From positions 1 through 37,120 of the IMG/VR virus record IMGVR_UViG_3300044996_000123: a DNA stretch of 37,120 bases; one strand, given 5' to 3'. This DNA comes from a virus. The notes beneath the pieces were generated by a model, which saw nothing but the letters and a program-made list of their open reading frames with translations, was not told the DNA's origin and ran no database searches. The position numbers were made by a program, and so were the translations under genes. Shown here piece after piece: positions 7,389 to 14,149 of this stretch. How positions within the stretch are numbered: position 1 is the first letter of the stretch; every line of letters begins with the position of its first letter.

Positions 7389-7872
7389 GGTCCGGGGTAT
7401 CTGGGTCGGCAAAGATGCTCTCTGCTAATTCAACCAGCCGTTCCAGCCGCAGCTTCCACTTCGGGACTTCGCGCTCTTCACCTTTTACCCAATTGCTGAT
7501 CGTGACAACCGGGGCGGTTTTCCCACCATGGTCGTGAGCATACTCCACGGCCCGTTCCGCATAATCTTCCCATTCGTCTCCGGCATTCAGACAAGCCCTA
7601 TACTGATGCCTGGAAAGGTTGTAGGTGCGTTTGTTGGGCGGGATCAGTTTGGACATGCGCTGCTGATCCCGAATGGTATCTGTGTTCCAGCCGATTAGAT
7701 TTGCTACAACAGAGCGTACTTCCAGTTTTGAGAATGCGATCTGGTAAGCATCGCACAGGTCATTCGAAACATCCCCGATGATCCAGTACGAAGCGTCAGC
7801 CGTCTGTGCTGCCTGTATTAAGATGTTTTGGATCTCGTCCGGTAACTTGATATATGGTGATTGTTCGCTCAA
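7345..7872 (-). CDS. hypothetical protein
   Basis: 175 residues beginning at a TTG: the codon just before it is a stop and GGAAGG lies six bases upstream, so TTG is the most likely start. The sequence is mixed alpha/beta with an ISNWVKGEEREVPKWK segment near residue 125. Parts look like a DNA-associated helical protein, with a central region that could be a helix-turn-helix (VVANLIGWNTDTIRDQQRM, about residues 54-72). No family recognised. Its 3' end overlaps the HNH gene, so the two are probably co-translated. Confidence 0.5.
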   Translation of the reverse strand: MSEQSPYIKLPDEIQNILIQAAQTADASYWIIGDVSNDLCDAYQIAFSKLEVRSVVANLIGWNTDTIRDQQRMSKLIPPNKRTYNLSRHQYRACLNAGDEWEDYAERAVEYAHDHGGKTAPVVTISNWVKGEEREVPKWKLRLERLVELAESIFADPDTPDHVKEFVQPVTISPD

Positions 7873-7947
7873 TCAGGCCCTTCCAGGTGTAAAGCACTTC
7901 CCGGTCTGATAATTCCCACCACGCGCTACCCAGCGCGTATTTCTGAA

Positions 7948-8250
7948 TTACAGACCTTTTGCTATCTGGAATATCCACGCAATTACCTGACTGATAAAAA
8001 TTACAATAACGGCCCACCAGCGAGCGTCCAGTTTATCTTTGGACGTTCGCTGTTTGGCCTCGTTTTTCTCAAATTCTTCCAGGTGTTTGTCCAGTTTTAC
8101 TTCTACGTCACGCACATCATCCACAAGCCCAGGTTTGCCATTCCCGTGTACGCTTTTATCCAGTCTGGAAACAGATGTTTCGATTACAGTCAGGCGTGTG
8201 TCGATGGATGACAGTTTGTCAAAGATTTGGGTGTAGCCTGTTGCCGACAT
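7948..8250 (-). CDS. coiled-coil protein with C-terminal membrane helix (holin-partner-like)
   Basis: 100 residues. A long heptad-rich region (FDKLSSIDTRLTVIETSVS, then VRDVEVKLDKHLEEFEKNE) is followed by one hydrophobic helix (WWAVIVIFISQVIAWIFQIA) and a short basic-hydrophobic tail. This plan matches XhlA-type haemolysin or holin accessory proteins. ATG 8250 lies three bases from the stop of the two-helix membrane gene upstream. The frame is open much further upstream, but that part overlaps the neighbour and looks non-coding. It may assist lysis or act as a membrane anchor in early infection. Confidence 0.65.
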   Translation of the reverse strand: MSATGYTQIFDKLSSIDTRLTVIETSVSRLDKSVHGNGKPGLVDDVRDVEVKLDKHLEEFEKNEAKQRTSKDKLDARWWAVIVIFISQVIAWIFQIAKGL

Positions 8251-8252
8251 GA

Positions 8253-8483
8253 CTACTCGGACTTGTCTTCTGGTAAGCTGAACATGAAGGCTGACTTCTC
8301 GGCCGCATCTTCCGCGGCGATTCCGCCGATCAGGGCGATCACGGGTGCCTGCCACGCGCCAATCAGCCAGAGAATATCGTTGCCAATCTCCGGGCTGGCA
8401 TACTTGGTAACAAAGTAGGTTGCGGTTGAAATGATCACATCGCATACCATCAACCAGAATTTTCGTGAGTGCAAGAGGGACAT
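8253..8483 (-). CDS. holin-like small membrane protein
   Basis: 76 residues with two hydrophobic helices (about 8-27 and 37-56) and a charged C-terminus ending LPEDKSE. Small two-helix proteins of this kind form the inner-membrane lesion that lets the endolysin out. AAGGAG precedes the ATG with good spacing. It is paired with the XhlA-like gene at 7948. Odd point: both are in the leftward early operon, not next to the endolysin at 4785, so an early membrane role such as superinfection exclusion is also possible. Confidence 0.65.
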   Translation of the reverse strand: MSLLHSRKFWLMVCDVIISTATYFVTKYASPEIGNDILWLIGAWQAPVIALIGGIAAEDAAEKSAFMFSLPEDKSE

Positions 8484-8522
8484 GTGATTCTCCTTTTTTT
8501 ATATATTCAGTATAGCGTTAGG

Positions 8523-8843
8523 TCATGGGGTGTTTTTTAGCTTGCGTTCCATTTTATTTTTCAGGCAGAGGATGGGGTCAATGCCGATGGATCGTCCGGT
8601 CATTACAGCCATCATGATGACATCGCCGAGCTCTTCGCCGATGGCCTCAATATGCTCATCATCGCTTTTTCTCTGTTCTTTCAGGGGATTATTTCGTGTA
8701 AATCCACCTTTCCATTGCATAATTTCATCCGCCACTTCTCCCACCTCCGAGGCAAGGAACAAAAAACAATCATGCATATTGGGCGGGATTAATTTGCGCT
8801 GGTTATAATAAAACTCGACCTCATCAGTTAGTTTGGTTGTCAA
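8523..8843 (-). CDS. MazG-like nucleotide pyrophosphohydrolase
   Basis: 106 residues from a TTG at 8843, which overlaps the methylase stop as TTGA and follows GAGGAG; a longer ORF starting at 8888 has no such support. The MazG pattern is present: ASEVGEVADEIMQW, then about 30 residues on EELGDVIMMAV, giving the E-x-x-E ... E-x-x-D magnesium-binding set. Such enzymes cleave NTPs or dNTPs to the monophosphate and can lower alarmones or clean up odd nucleotides in infection. Member of the early operon between the methylase and the holin-like gene. Confidence 0.85.
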   Translation of the reverse strand: MTTKLTDEVEFYYNQRKLIPPNMHDCFLFLASEVGEVADEIMQWKGGFTRNNPLKEQRKSDDEHIEAIGEELGDVIMMAVMTGRSIGIDPILCLKNKMERKLKNTP

Positions 8844-9880
8844 AATAACTCCTCTTTCTGTTTTGTATTGCACGCTGGAGATAGCCACAGCGTTTCTTTG
8901 TGGCGGTTTTCATTGCCCAACCCTGCCATACCACGATTGGCATGCCATTTTAATTTTGTCCACTTTGGCAGGTCGTATTCCCCATCATAACCAGCCAGCA
9001 CAATATGATAATCCGGATTATCTTCGTACTTCTTGCACCACTCATATACGCGCCGTGTTACCGAACCGTCATCGTGTGTATACAATCCGCCACTTCGCAA
9101 TTCATTGCTATAGGGCGGGTCTAAAAACACGCCAGCGGGGAAACGGTGGCACATTGCCCCAATAGTAATGATCCGCTCGAAATCCCCACAGCATATTCTG
9201 ACATATCGCAACCGCTCGGCCAGTTGATTGAAATAATCCGTAATGGGCTGTAATCCTAAATCAACACCCGCACCCTCACCTCCCAAATGCAACAGCTTGC
9301 GGTTTATACCCTGACCGGTATTGCCCAAATTCAACCGCTTGCGGTTTATGCCCCTATTGTCCAAATGCAACAGCTTGCGGTTTATGCCCCTATTGTCCAA
9401 ATCCAACAGCCTGCGGGTTATGCCCTGACCGGTACTGTCTTTTACCACTTTGCCGTCGATTACTTTCCACGGCCCGCCGCCAAAGCACCAACCACTGCCA
9501 ATCCAGTTTGCCGCGCCCCATACCCACCATCCAGCCACTTTGGGGTCATAGTAATCAGGGTCTGCCTCGATACGGTCCAAACGGTTTTTCCCCTCATTCA
9601 CCAGCCACAGGTGTCTGGCAAACAAATCTGCTTCCGAGTTCAGATTATTAGCCCATCGGGCAGTTTCTTCCGGGTCATTCTTCAGCGACCGCCAGAAGTT
9701 GACGATATAATGATCCGCGTCATTCACCACTTCGTAACGATTGTCGTTTCTATCAGCTTCCAACAGCACGGCAAGGCTTCCGGCAAACGGCTCAAAATAT
9801 CCGCGCACAGCACCGAAAGCATCCCATACCACGCCTGCAATCTTGCTTTTACTGCCAAAATATGGGAAGGGGGATTTCAT
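8840..9880 (-). CDS. DNA adenine N6-methyltransferase, D12 (Dam-like) class
   Basis: 346 residues. Transfers a methyl group from S-adenosylmethionine to adenine in DNA. Motifs: FPYFGSKSKIA near the start, FEPFAGS (about 29-35) for SAM binding, VVNDAD (about 52-57), and the catalytic DPPYS at about 254-258. Between about 150 and 199 is a run of four near-identical repeats built on GINRKLLHL, placed where the target-recognition region is expected. ATG 9880 overlaps the previous stop as TGATG; a TTG at 9883 is the other option. It may protect phage DNA from host restriction or mark it for repair or packaging. The GATC specificity is not shown. Confidence 0.88.
   Translation of the reverse strand: MKSPFPYFGSKSKIAGVVWDAFGAVRGYFEPFAGSLAVLLEADRNDNRYEVVNDADHYIVNFWRSLKNDPEETARWANNLNSEADLFARHLWLVNEGKNRLDRIEADPDYYDPKVAGWWVWGAANWIGSGWCFGGGPWKVIDGKVVKDSTGQGITRRLLDLDNRGINRKLLHLDNRGINRKRLNLGNTGQGINRKLLHLGGEGAGVDLGLQPITDYFNQLAERLRYVRICCGDFERIITIGAMCHRFPAGVFLDPPYSNELRSGGLYTHDDGSVTRRVYEWCKKYEDNPDYHIVLAGYDGEYDLPKWTKLKWHANRGMAGLGNENRHKETLWLSPACNTKQKEELF
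9284..9433 (-). repeat. tandem 36-42 bp repeats inside the methylase gene
   Basis: Four repeats encode TGQGITRRLLDL, DNRGINRKLLHL, DNRGINRKRLNL and GNTGQGINRKLLHL. Two units are 36 bases, and those with the extra TGQ are 42. All are multiples of three, so unit number can change without breaking the frame. They fall in the probable target-recognition region. Confidence 0.8.
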
Positions 9881-10083
9881 CAATCATCCCTCGCAATCTT
9901 CATGGCGAGCTTGACAATCAGGGTAAAGGCCGAGCGGATACCCATGTTTTTCAACCCGCACAGGCGGTTCAACTGCCGGTCGATGTGATACTGGTCGCGT
10001 TCGCTCAATTTCATGTAAGCTATGAAAGCCGCTTCTTCTTCGGTGGTGATATCTTTCCAGAAAGGATATACTTTTGCGATCAT
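9880..10083 (-). CDS. hypothetical small protein
   Basis: 67 residues, helical, with FWKDITTEEEAAFIAYMKLSERDQYHIDRQLNRLCGLKNMG as its most protein-like stretch. ATG 10083 overlaps the preceding stop as ATGA, and its own TGA overlaps the methylase ATG. It is thus translationally coupled on both sides. No known domain. Could be a small DNA-binding or accessory protein of the methylase, judged only from position. Confidence 0.55.
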   Translation of the reverse strand: MIAKVYPFWKDITTEEEAAFIAYMKLSERDQYHIDRQLNRLCGLKNMGIRSAFTLIVKLAMKIARDD

Positions 10084-10277
10084 AGACCAGCTTCCAAAAT
10101 TTCATTCTTCAATTTCAGGTTTTCGAACTTCAACTTTTCGATGCGCGCTTTCTGATCCTTGATTTGTTCTTTCAGGTTTTCAAGCTCATTCTTCAAAGTA
10201 AAATTCTCCGCGGTCATCTCGTTGATGGTTTCCATGGCGTGTTCCATACTTGACTTGAAAGTAAGGTCGTCTGTCAT
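10080..10277 (-). CDS. small coiled-coil (leucine-zipper) protein, paralogue A
   Basis: 65 residues. Almost all of it is a coiled coil: heptads run through TLKNELENLKEQIKDQKARI to LKFENLKLKNEIL. It matches the N-terminal part of the 11317-11730 product in several places (ENF-LK, then E-E/R-LK, DQK-RI, LE/KN), so the two are paralogues. Both ends overlap neighbours by ATGA. Probably forms dimers or heterodimers with the paralogue. Function unknown. Confidence 0.6.
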   Translation of the reverse strand: MTDDLTFKSSMEHAMETINEMTAENFTLKNELENLKEQIKDQKARIEKLKFENLKLKNEILEAGL

Positions 10278-10651
10278 TCTTCATCCTGATAATGCTTGCC
10301 GTAGATCGTTTTTAAGAACTCCACGTATTTCTGGTTAATCAGGTCGATCTGGTCTGGCTTGACCACTGTGTTACGGTAACACGCCTTCGGTATCCAGCGG
10401 AAGAACCGCTCGTGAAATCTGGGATGGATGAACGCCTCGCCTGTCTTTAGGTTGATGCGATTGATGGCTGATTTGAGCGACTTTTCGGCACCGACTTGTT
10501 GGCTATATTCATCATTCGGCTTGCAGAGCGCAGTACCAAAAGTAATCAGTTGGTTGCCCTTATATATTTCGCATACCGACAGCGGGTTGCTGACATTCAG
10601 AAAGATGTCATAAACAACATCATCGCCGATGTGGATTTTATAGGTGATCAT
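10274..10651 (-). CDS. hypothetical protein
   Basis: 125 residues, mixed alpha/beta, starting MITYKIHIGDDVVYDIFLNV, with an aromatic-basic middle (FHERFFRWIPKACYRNTVVK) and an acidic end. No recognised family. It overlaps the upstream gene by 14 bases and the coiled-coil gene by four. The codons for CYRNTV fall exactly on a 16-base sequence, TGTGTTACGGTAACAC, that recurs before the 20933 gene. Confidence 0.5.
   Translation of the reverse strand: MITYKIHIGDDVVYDIFLNVSNPLSVCEIYKGNQLITFGTALCKPNDEYSQQVGAEKSLKSAINRINLKTGEAFIHPRFHERFFRWIPKACYRNTVVKPDQIDLINQKYVEFLKTIYGKHYQDEE
10367..10382. repeat. palindrome TGTGTTACGGTAACAC, copy 1
   Basis: GTGTTAC-G-GTAACAC is a perfect odd palindrome (10368-10382). 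The 16 bases are identical to 20914-20929 and are embedded here in a coding sequence. Read against the reverse complement of the second copy, similarity extends a few bases further (ACTGTG at the left, CC at the right). Confidence 0.6.
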
Positions 10652-10910
10652 AGGATTTATCGATTGGGTCTTTGATGATGAAATTTAGATATGATCCAGG
10701 CTGAAAGACGCTGAAAACACCGTCGTGATTATACAAAATCAGCGTTCCATCGAGCTGTCTCTCCAACCTAATGCACGGATCAACGGTGAATACATTCATT
10801 GGATTCTTCACTGGATTTACCGGGGTGCCAGATTGTCGGATGAAAACAACGCGCGGTTCATTAAAAACCAGATCAATAACACCCGTGGTTGTTAATGTTT
10901 GATTATTCAT
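10638..10910 (-). CDS. hypothetical beta-rich protein
   Basis: 90 residues starting at ATG 10910, which follows GAGGAGG and overlaps the VRR-NUC stop by eight bases. The longer ORF reaching 10967 is not used because its extra part lies within the nuclease gene. The protein is beta-rich (VIDLVFNEPRVVFIRQSG, IRLERQLDGTLILYNHDGVF) and ends with a basic-aromatic tail. No known domain recognised. It belongs to the early operon and may be a small accessory of the neighbouring nuclease. Confidence 0.55.
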   Translation of the reverse strand: MNNQTLTTTGVIDLVFNEPRVVFIRQSGTPVNPVKNPMNVFTVDPCIRLERQLDGTLILYNHDGVFSVFQPGSYLNFIIKDPIDKSYDHL

Positions 10911-11190
10911 AGTCCTCCTCGTCATACCACTGCATGATCTCGATTGCCTCCTCCGCCGACCGGGCAATCCGCACCGGGCCGCGAAAGTCAGCGAAAAATC
11001 TCTTTTCCGGTTCCGTCAATTTACCTCCAGAAGTTTTTACCTCAATCAGCACGATGCGCAAATATTTTGAAACGACCATCAGGTCTGGGATGCCATCACC
11101 GGTGGAGGCAAGGTCGATCACCTGGTAACCGGCCTTGCGCAGTGCCTCCACGATCTCTGCCTGATTATCGTCCCGTCGTTTGGCTCTCAC
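10903..11190 (-). CDS. VRR-NUC domain nuclease
   Basis: 95 residues, the usual size of stand-alone phage VRR-NUC proteins. The PD-(D/E)XK core is visible: GDGIPDLMV (D36), LIEVKT (E50, K52), then GGKLTEPEKRFF. This fold cuts or resolves branched DNA, and related phage proteins are thought to act as Holliday-junction or flap nucleases. The start is a GTG whose first bases overlap the previous stop (GTGA). It stands among SSB, recombinase and replication genes, which fits a role in recombination-dependent replication. Confidence 0.85.
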   Translation of the reverse strand: MRAKRRDDNQAEIVEALRKAGYQVIDLASTGDGIPDLMVVSKYLRIVLIEVKTSGGKLTEPEKRFFADFRGPVRIARSAEEAIEIMQWYDEEDYE

Positions 11191-11348
11191 TCCACCACCT
11201 CATCACCATGCAACGGGCAGTTTTTTCCCATCCAGAATAACGGGCCAATGGATGAGGGTACACCATCCCCGTGTTTGTTGTCCTCAACAGGGCAGGTGCA
11301 ACCTAATTTGACGGCCTCATCGCTTCCCGGGTTGGGTGTGTCTGTCAT
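11187..11348 (-). CDS. small Cys-rich (zinc-ribbon-like) protein
   Basis: 53 residues from ATG 11348 (MTDTPNPGSDEAV); an upstream ATG at 11369 has no binding site. A CTCP and a later NCPLHG give Cys/His ligands for one metal ion. Small proteins with the NPGSDEAV ... GCTCP ... CPLHG pattern are widespread in phages, and their function is unknown to me. Bases 11248-11339 of this gene are duplicated exactly at 14022-14113. The stop overlaps the nuclease start. Confidence 0.65.
   Translation of the reverse strand: MTDTPNPGSDEAVKLGCTCPVEDNKHGDGVPSSIGPLFWMGKNCPLHGDEVVE
11248..11339. repeat. 92-bp exact direct repeat, copy 1
   Basis: Identical at every base to 14022-14113, at an offset of 2774. 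This copy lies within the intact Cys-rich gene and covers residues from TPNPGSDEAV to GVPSS. Sequences on both sides differ between the copies. Confidence 0.95.
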
Positions 11349-11730
11349 TCTTGCTTTTCTTGTTATCATGCGCTATTACAAACAATTCTCGCAGTCTGAA
11401 AATAGTTTGTAGTTCATCAAAGGTCAGCGGATTATCTCGACCGTTATAGTAGTTTCTCATTCTCATTAGGTCGGAGTTTTTCCCATGTTCGCAATACGAC
11501 ATTGCCGCCATCCACATAGGAAACATGCCATTGATAATTTTTATTAGACTGTTATTTTTATCTTCCGCGTATTGAAGAGGTAAATCGTTTTCCAGTCCAG
11601 CAATGCGCAGCTTCTGCTCGTCTACAATACCTTTTAGGCGTTCGACTTCTGCTTTCAAGGCAAAGTTCTCGCTCATAATTTCCTGGAGGTCTTCTAATGC
11701 ACGGTCTAGGGCTGGTTCGTAATTTGTCAT
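11317..11730 (-). CDS. coiled-coil protein, paralogue B
   Basis: 137 residues from ATG 11730, preceded by AGAGGA; the frame is open to 11775. Residues 1-55 form a coiled coil (LQEIMSENFALKAEVERLKG, then DEQKLRIAGLEN) alike to the 65-residue protein at 10080-10277. The rest (SLIKIINGMFPMWMAAMSYC onward, ending basic KKSKNDRHTQPGKR) is a helical domain unique to this copy. Probably a dimeric accessory factor, perhaps pairing with the shorter paralogue. The 3' end overlaps the Cys-rich gene. Confidence 0.6.
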   Translation of the reverse strand: MTNYEPALDRALEDLQEIMSENFALKAEVERLKGIVDEQKLRIAGLENDLPLQYAEDKNNSLIKIINGMFPMWMAAMSYCEHGKNSDLMRMRNYYNGRDNPLTFDELQTIFRLRELFVIAHDNKKSKNDRHTQPGKR

Positions 11731-11793
11731 TGTGTATCCTCTGCGTGTTCCATCCCGTATTACGGGGATTACCATGCGCAGCCCGGTGGTGGT

Positions 11794-12153
11794 TTAGAAA
11801 GGCGTCTGTTCCTCAACAGGTTTCTGGGTTAGAAAATCGACTCGGACGGCCGTCACCTCAAACGATACGCCGTTTGTGCCGTCCTGCTTTTGGAACATGC
11901 GCGGAGAACCGGTGGCCTTGTCATACACCAGATGACCTTCCACCAGGACGCGGTCGCCCTTATGCAGATACTGGTTGGCATTCTCGGCCAGTTTATCCCA
12001 GCAGGATGTTTTGATCCAGATCGTGCCTTTCTTGTCTCCAAAGCCATCATCCACGGCAACGGAGAAAGATGCTACGGATTTCCCTTCCGGGGTGTAACGC
12101 ATCTCCACATCACGCCCCAAACGCCCCTCGAAAATGACTGTGTGAAATCCCAT
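11794..12153 (-). CDS. ssb: single-stranded DNA-binding protein
   Basis: 119 residues with the bacterial SSB OB-fold: GFHTVIFEGRLGRDVEMRYT at the start, then VASFSVAVDD, IWIKTSCWDKLAENANQYL and KGDRVLVEGHLVYD. The tail is short and ends PVEEQTPF, an acidic tip with final Pro-Phe as in SSBs that recruit partners. It coats single strands and would work with the Sak4-like annealing ATPase at 17719. GGAGAG precedes ATG. Lengths of 110-150 are normal for phage SSB. Confidence 0.93.
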   Translation of the reverse strand: MGFHTVIFEGRLGRDVEMRYTPEGKSVASFSVAVDDGFGDKKGTIWIKTSCWDKLAENANQYLHKGDRVLVEGHLVYDKATGSPRMFQKQDGTNGVSFEVTAVRVDFLTQKPVEEQTPF

Positions 12154-12163
12154 AATCTCTCCT

Positions 12164-12469
12164 TTAGTCCATCACTCTGCGCGGTAATTCTTTGGGCTGA
12201 TATTCCCGCTGACCGACCACCCAGTACTGGCCCGGTGCAATTTCAATCGCGCCGTGTTCCTGGTGGGTAATGGTGGTCGGCTCATCCACGACCATGACCA
12301 TCTTTCCGCCCAGGTCAAAAAGGCTGGCTACCGCACAATCCACGGAATGATGATGTCCCGTTGCTTCGCCTTCAGCCAATATGATGCGCCCGTTTCTGGG
12401 TTCGATTTCTTTTGCTCCATGCATGTCAATGTTGGCTTTGATAATGAGTACATCTCCCTGTCGTTTCAT
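12164..12469 (-). CDS. hypothetical protein with GHHH motif
   Basis: 101 residues, beta-rich. The conserved look is QGDVLIIKA ... ILAEGEATGHHHSVD ... VVDEPTTITHQEHGAIEIAPG ... YWVVGQREYQP. The repeated His and Glu in GHHH and HQEH suggest a cupin-like metal site. Genes of this kind often sit beside repeat proteins like the 12495 gene, from what I recall, and the pairing is seen here. A good AAAGGA site lies before ATG 12469. No biochemical role is known to me. Confidence 0.6.
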   Translation of the reverse strand: MKRQGDVLIIKANIDMHGAKEIEPRNGRIILAEGEATGHHHSVDCAVASLFDLGGKMVMVVDEPTTITHQEHGAIEIAPGQYWVVGQREYQPKELPRRVMD

Positions 12470-12494
12470 GGTTTATCCTTTCTGTGATTAGTAT

Positions 12495-13715
12495 TTATGA
12501 TTGATACTCTGGTAAATATTCCTTCGCGGACATTCCAAATGTCCACGCGACTGCCTCATGTGCTGTCTTTGTCTCTGGAGGTACGCGCAAATAATAATCT
12601 TTGAATGACCCGTCTGGTTCGGGCGTAGAATTGGTTACTTTGACCATTACAATAGGCTCGTCTCCTTGCACTTCGCGGCGATACAGCGTTCCAAACTCAT
12701 CCGATTGGATGACTTTCCCTGATTGCGCATATTTATCAGCACCAAACTTGTCTATCATCACTCTGCGAATTTCTGCATTGCTTTCAGTGGTAATGTTGTC
12801 AATTGTGATTTTTTCCGGTTCTGTGATAATCCACTCCGGTAATCTTACGCCGTGAACAGCATATACTCCCCAGCCATCGGGGTATGCTAGAGCGATACCA
12901 TTTGGATTATGTAATCTGCCCTGTTCATCCAGATGTAAAATATTGTGTCGTTCGGATATTAAACAGATATTCTTGAACGGCAAGTACCACCCGGCTGATT
13001 TACATACTTTCCATTGACCGGATAGTTTTTCAGTTTCAGCAATTAATCCGCACTCGTCATGGAAATATCTATAAAATGCCAGCCAATTTGTATCGTGTTG
13101 GCCATATCCAGAATTCCAGACGGAATCCCCGACGGAATCCCCGACGGAAGCCCCGACGGAAGCTCTGACGGAATCCCAGACGGAATCCCCGACGGAATCC
13201 CAGACGGAAGCCATGACGGAATCCCCGACGGAAGCCCCGACGGAATCCCCGACGGAATCCCCGACGGAAGCCCAGACGGAAGCCCTGACGGAAGCCCAGA
13301 CGGAAGCCCTGACGGAAGCCCTGACGGAAGCTCTGACGGAATCCCTGACGGAAGCCCTGACGGAAGCTCTGACGGAATCCCAGACGGAATCCCCGACGGA
13401 ATCCCAGACGGAAGCCATGACGGAATCCCCGACGGAATCCCCGACGGAAGCCCAGACGGAAGCCCCGACGGAATCCCTGACGGAAGCCCTGACGGAAGCC
13501 TTATCTTTTACCATTGCGTAAATCAACGCGTTTGCCATCGGGCTGGTTGTCCAAATAATTTTTGGCTCTTTCAAACCCACTACAGCATACATCTCGCGGA
13601 TTCCTTCTTCAGCCAGCGGTCTATTCGCTGGTTCGGTGAATAACCCGTAGCCAGTCCATTCTTTTAAATAGGCAGGAAACTTATCTGTCTGTTCTTTTGT
13701 TAGTTGAGTGATCAT
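12495..13715 (-). CDS. DUF6745-like protein with 32 tetrapeptide repeats
   Basis: 406 residues from ATG 13715 after GAGGAAATT; the longer ORF to 13874 would overlap the exonuclease remnant. Residues 1-72 form a helical N-terminus, then come 32 uninterrupted repeats of [A/D]-S-V-[R/G/W/M], then a globular domain (about residues 205-406) from GQHDTNWLAFYRYFHDECGL through LISERHNILHLDEQGRLHNP to EAVAWTFGMSAKEY. That domain matches what I know as DUF6745, which often carries such repeats. The array could form a regular solenoid. Function unknown. The neighbour with the GHHH motif is downstream. Confidence 0.7.
   Translation of the reverse strand: MITQLTKEQTDKFPAYLKEWTGYGLFTEPANRPLAEEGIREMYAVVGLKEPKIIWTTSPMANALIYAMVKDKASVRASVRDSVGASVWASVGDSVGDSVMASVWDSVGDSVWDSVRASVRASVRDSVRASVRASVRASVWASVRASVWASVGDSVGDSVGASVGDSVMASVWDSVGDSVWDSVRASVGASVGDSVGDSVWNSGYGQHDTNWLAFYRYFHDECGLIAETEKLSGQWKVCKSAGWYLPFKNICLISERHNILHLDEQGRLHNPNGIALAYPDGWGVYAVHGVRLPEWIITEPEKITIDNITTESNAEIRRVMIDKFGADKYAQSGKVIQSDEFGTLYRREVQGDEPIVMVKVTNSTPEPDGSFKDYYLRVPPETKTAHEAVAWTFGMSAKEYLPEYQS
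13116..13499 (-). repeat. 12-bp tandem repeat array, 32 units, in frame
   Basis: Each unit encodes Ala/Asp-Ser-Val-x; on the + strand the units read GACGGAATCCCC, GACGGAAGCCCT and variants. A block of units (DSVM, ASVW, DSVG, DSVW, DSVR) occurs at units 7-11 and again at 24-28, so a larger internal duplication took place. Because the unit length is a multiple of three, long ORFs appear in other frames and on the other strand; these are artefacts. Confidence 0.93.
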
Positions 13716-13752
13716 AATTTCCTCATATTCATCATACTGTGATAAGTTTGCT

Positions 13753-14019
13753 CTATTCGGAGGTGTCGGTCTGGAAATCCTGCAAATACACGCCACACAT
13801 CTTTTGGTACAGGCGAAGTGTGAGCTCCACATCGTTGCCGCAGTACGCCCGCAGCGTCTCTGGCTCCATTCCATCCACCAGAGAGCCGTTCAGTTCCGGT
13901 AGTGGGTTCTCTATGCCGTACCGTTTGCAGACAAATTTCAGACCTTTCGCCGGCCCCCAGCCGTACAAGATGCCCATCAGATCAATGGTCGGATACTCGC
14001 TGTACTTGCGCAACTCCGG
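13753..14019 (-). pseudogene. 3' remnant of a 3'-5' exonuclease gene
   Basis: About 89 residues with no proper start: the frame begins right after a TAG (14020-14022) created at the junction with the 92-bp repeat. It contains YPTIDLMGILYGWGPAKGLK and YCGNDVELTLRLYQKM, the latter resembling the exo III motif (Y-x3-D) of DnaQ/PolB-type 3'-5' exonucleases. The exo I and exo II parts, with their Asp/Glu residues, are missing, so it cannot be catalytic. A short product from an internal ATG at 13977 is possible but would lack the active site. It lies between the chimeric ORF and the DUF6745-like gene. Confidence 0.7.
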
Positions 14020-14149
14020 CTATGGATGAGGGTACACCATCCCCGTGTTTGTTGTCCTCAACAGGGCAGGTGCAACCTAATTTGACGGCCTCATCGCTTC
14101 CCGGGTTGGGTGTTCTTTCAGGAGTATCTGGCAATTCGTTTTTGTTCAT
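13982..14149 (-). CDS. chimeric ORF: half a Cys-rich protein joined to exonuclease DNA
   Basis: 55 residues from ATG 14149, which overlaps the previous stop as ATGA. Residues 1-12 (MNKNELPDTPER) are unique. The next 31 or so, TPNPGSDEAV to GVPSS, are encoded by the 92-bp repeat and equal the Cys-rich protein at 11187. The last 12 (AGVAQVQRVSDH) come from the exonuclease sequence read in the wrong frame. It keeps CTCP but loses the CPLHG half of the metal site, so it is probably non-functional, though still in a position to be translated. Confidence 0.55.
   Translation of the reverse strand: MNKNELPDTPERTPNPGSDEAVKLGCTCPVEDNKHGDGVPSSIAGVAQVQRVSDH
14022..14113. repeat. 92-bp exact direct repeat, copy 2
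   Basis: Exact copy of 11248-11339. Its left edge is the breakpoint with the truncated exonuclease; its right edge leads into a different 5' coding end. See the chimeric ORF at 13982. Confidence 0.95.

Noticed and set aside
7796-8017. 73-codon minus-strand ORF across the gap between 7872 and 7948
   Set aside because: Starts with a GTG inside the XhlA-like gene and mostly overlaps neighbours in other frames; the TTG start at 7872 explains the downstream gene better.
13059-13643. Long + strand ORFs (IPDG and TEAP repeats) opposite the DUF6745-like gene
   Set aside because: They exist only because the 12-bp array is open in several frames; no ribosome binding site, and the minus-strand frame has a globular domain and proper start.
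13715-13874. N-terminal extension of the DUF6745-like gene to 13874
   Set aside because: The added residues are Cys/Arg-rich antisense-like sequence overlapping the exonuclease remnant; ATG 13715 has a good ribosome binding site.
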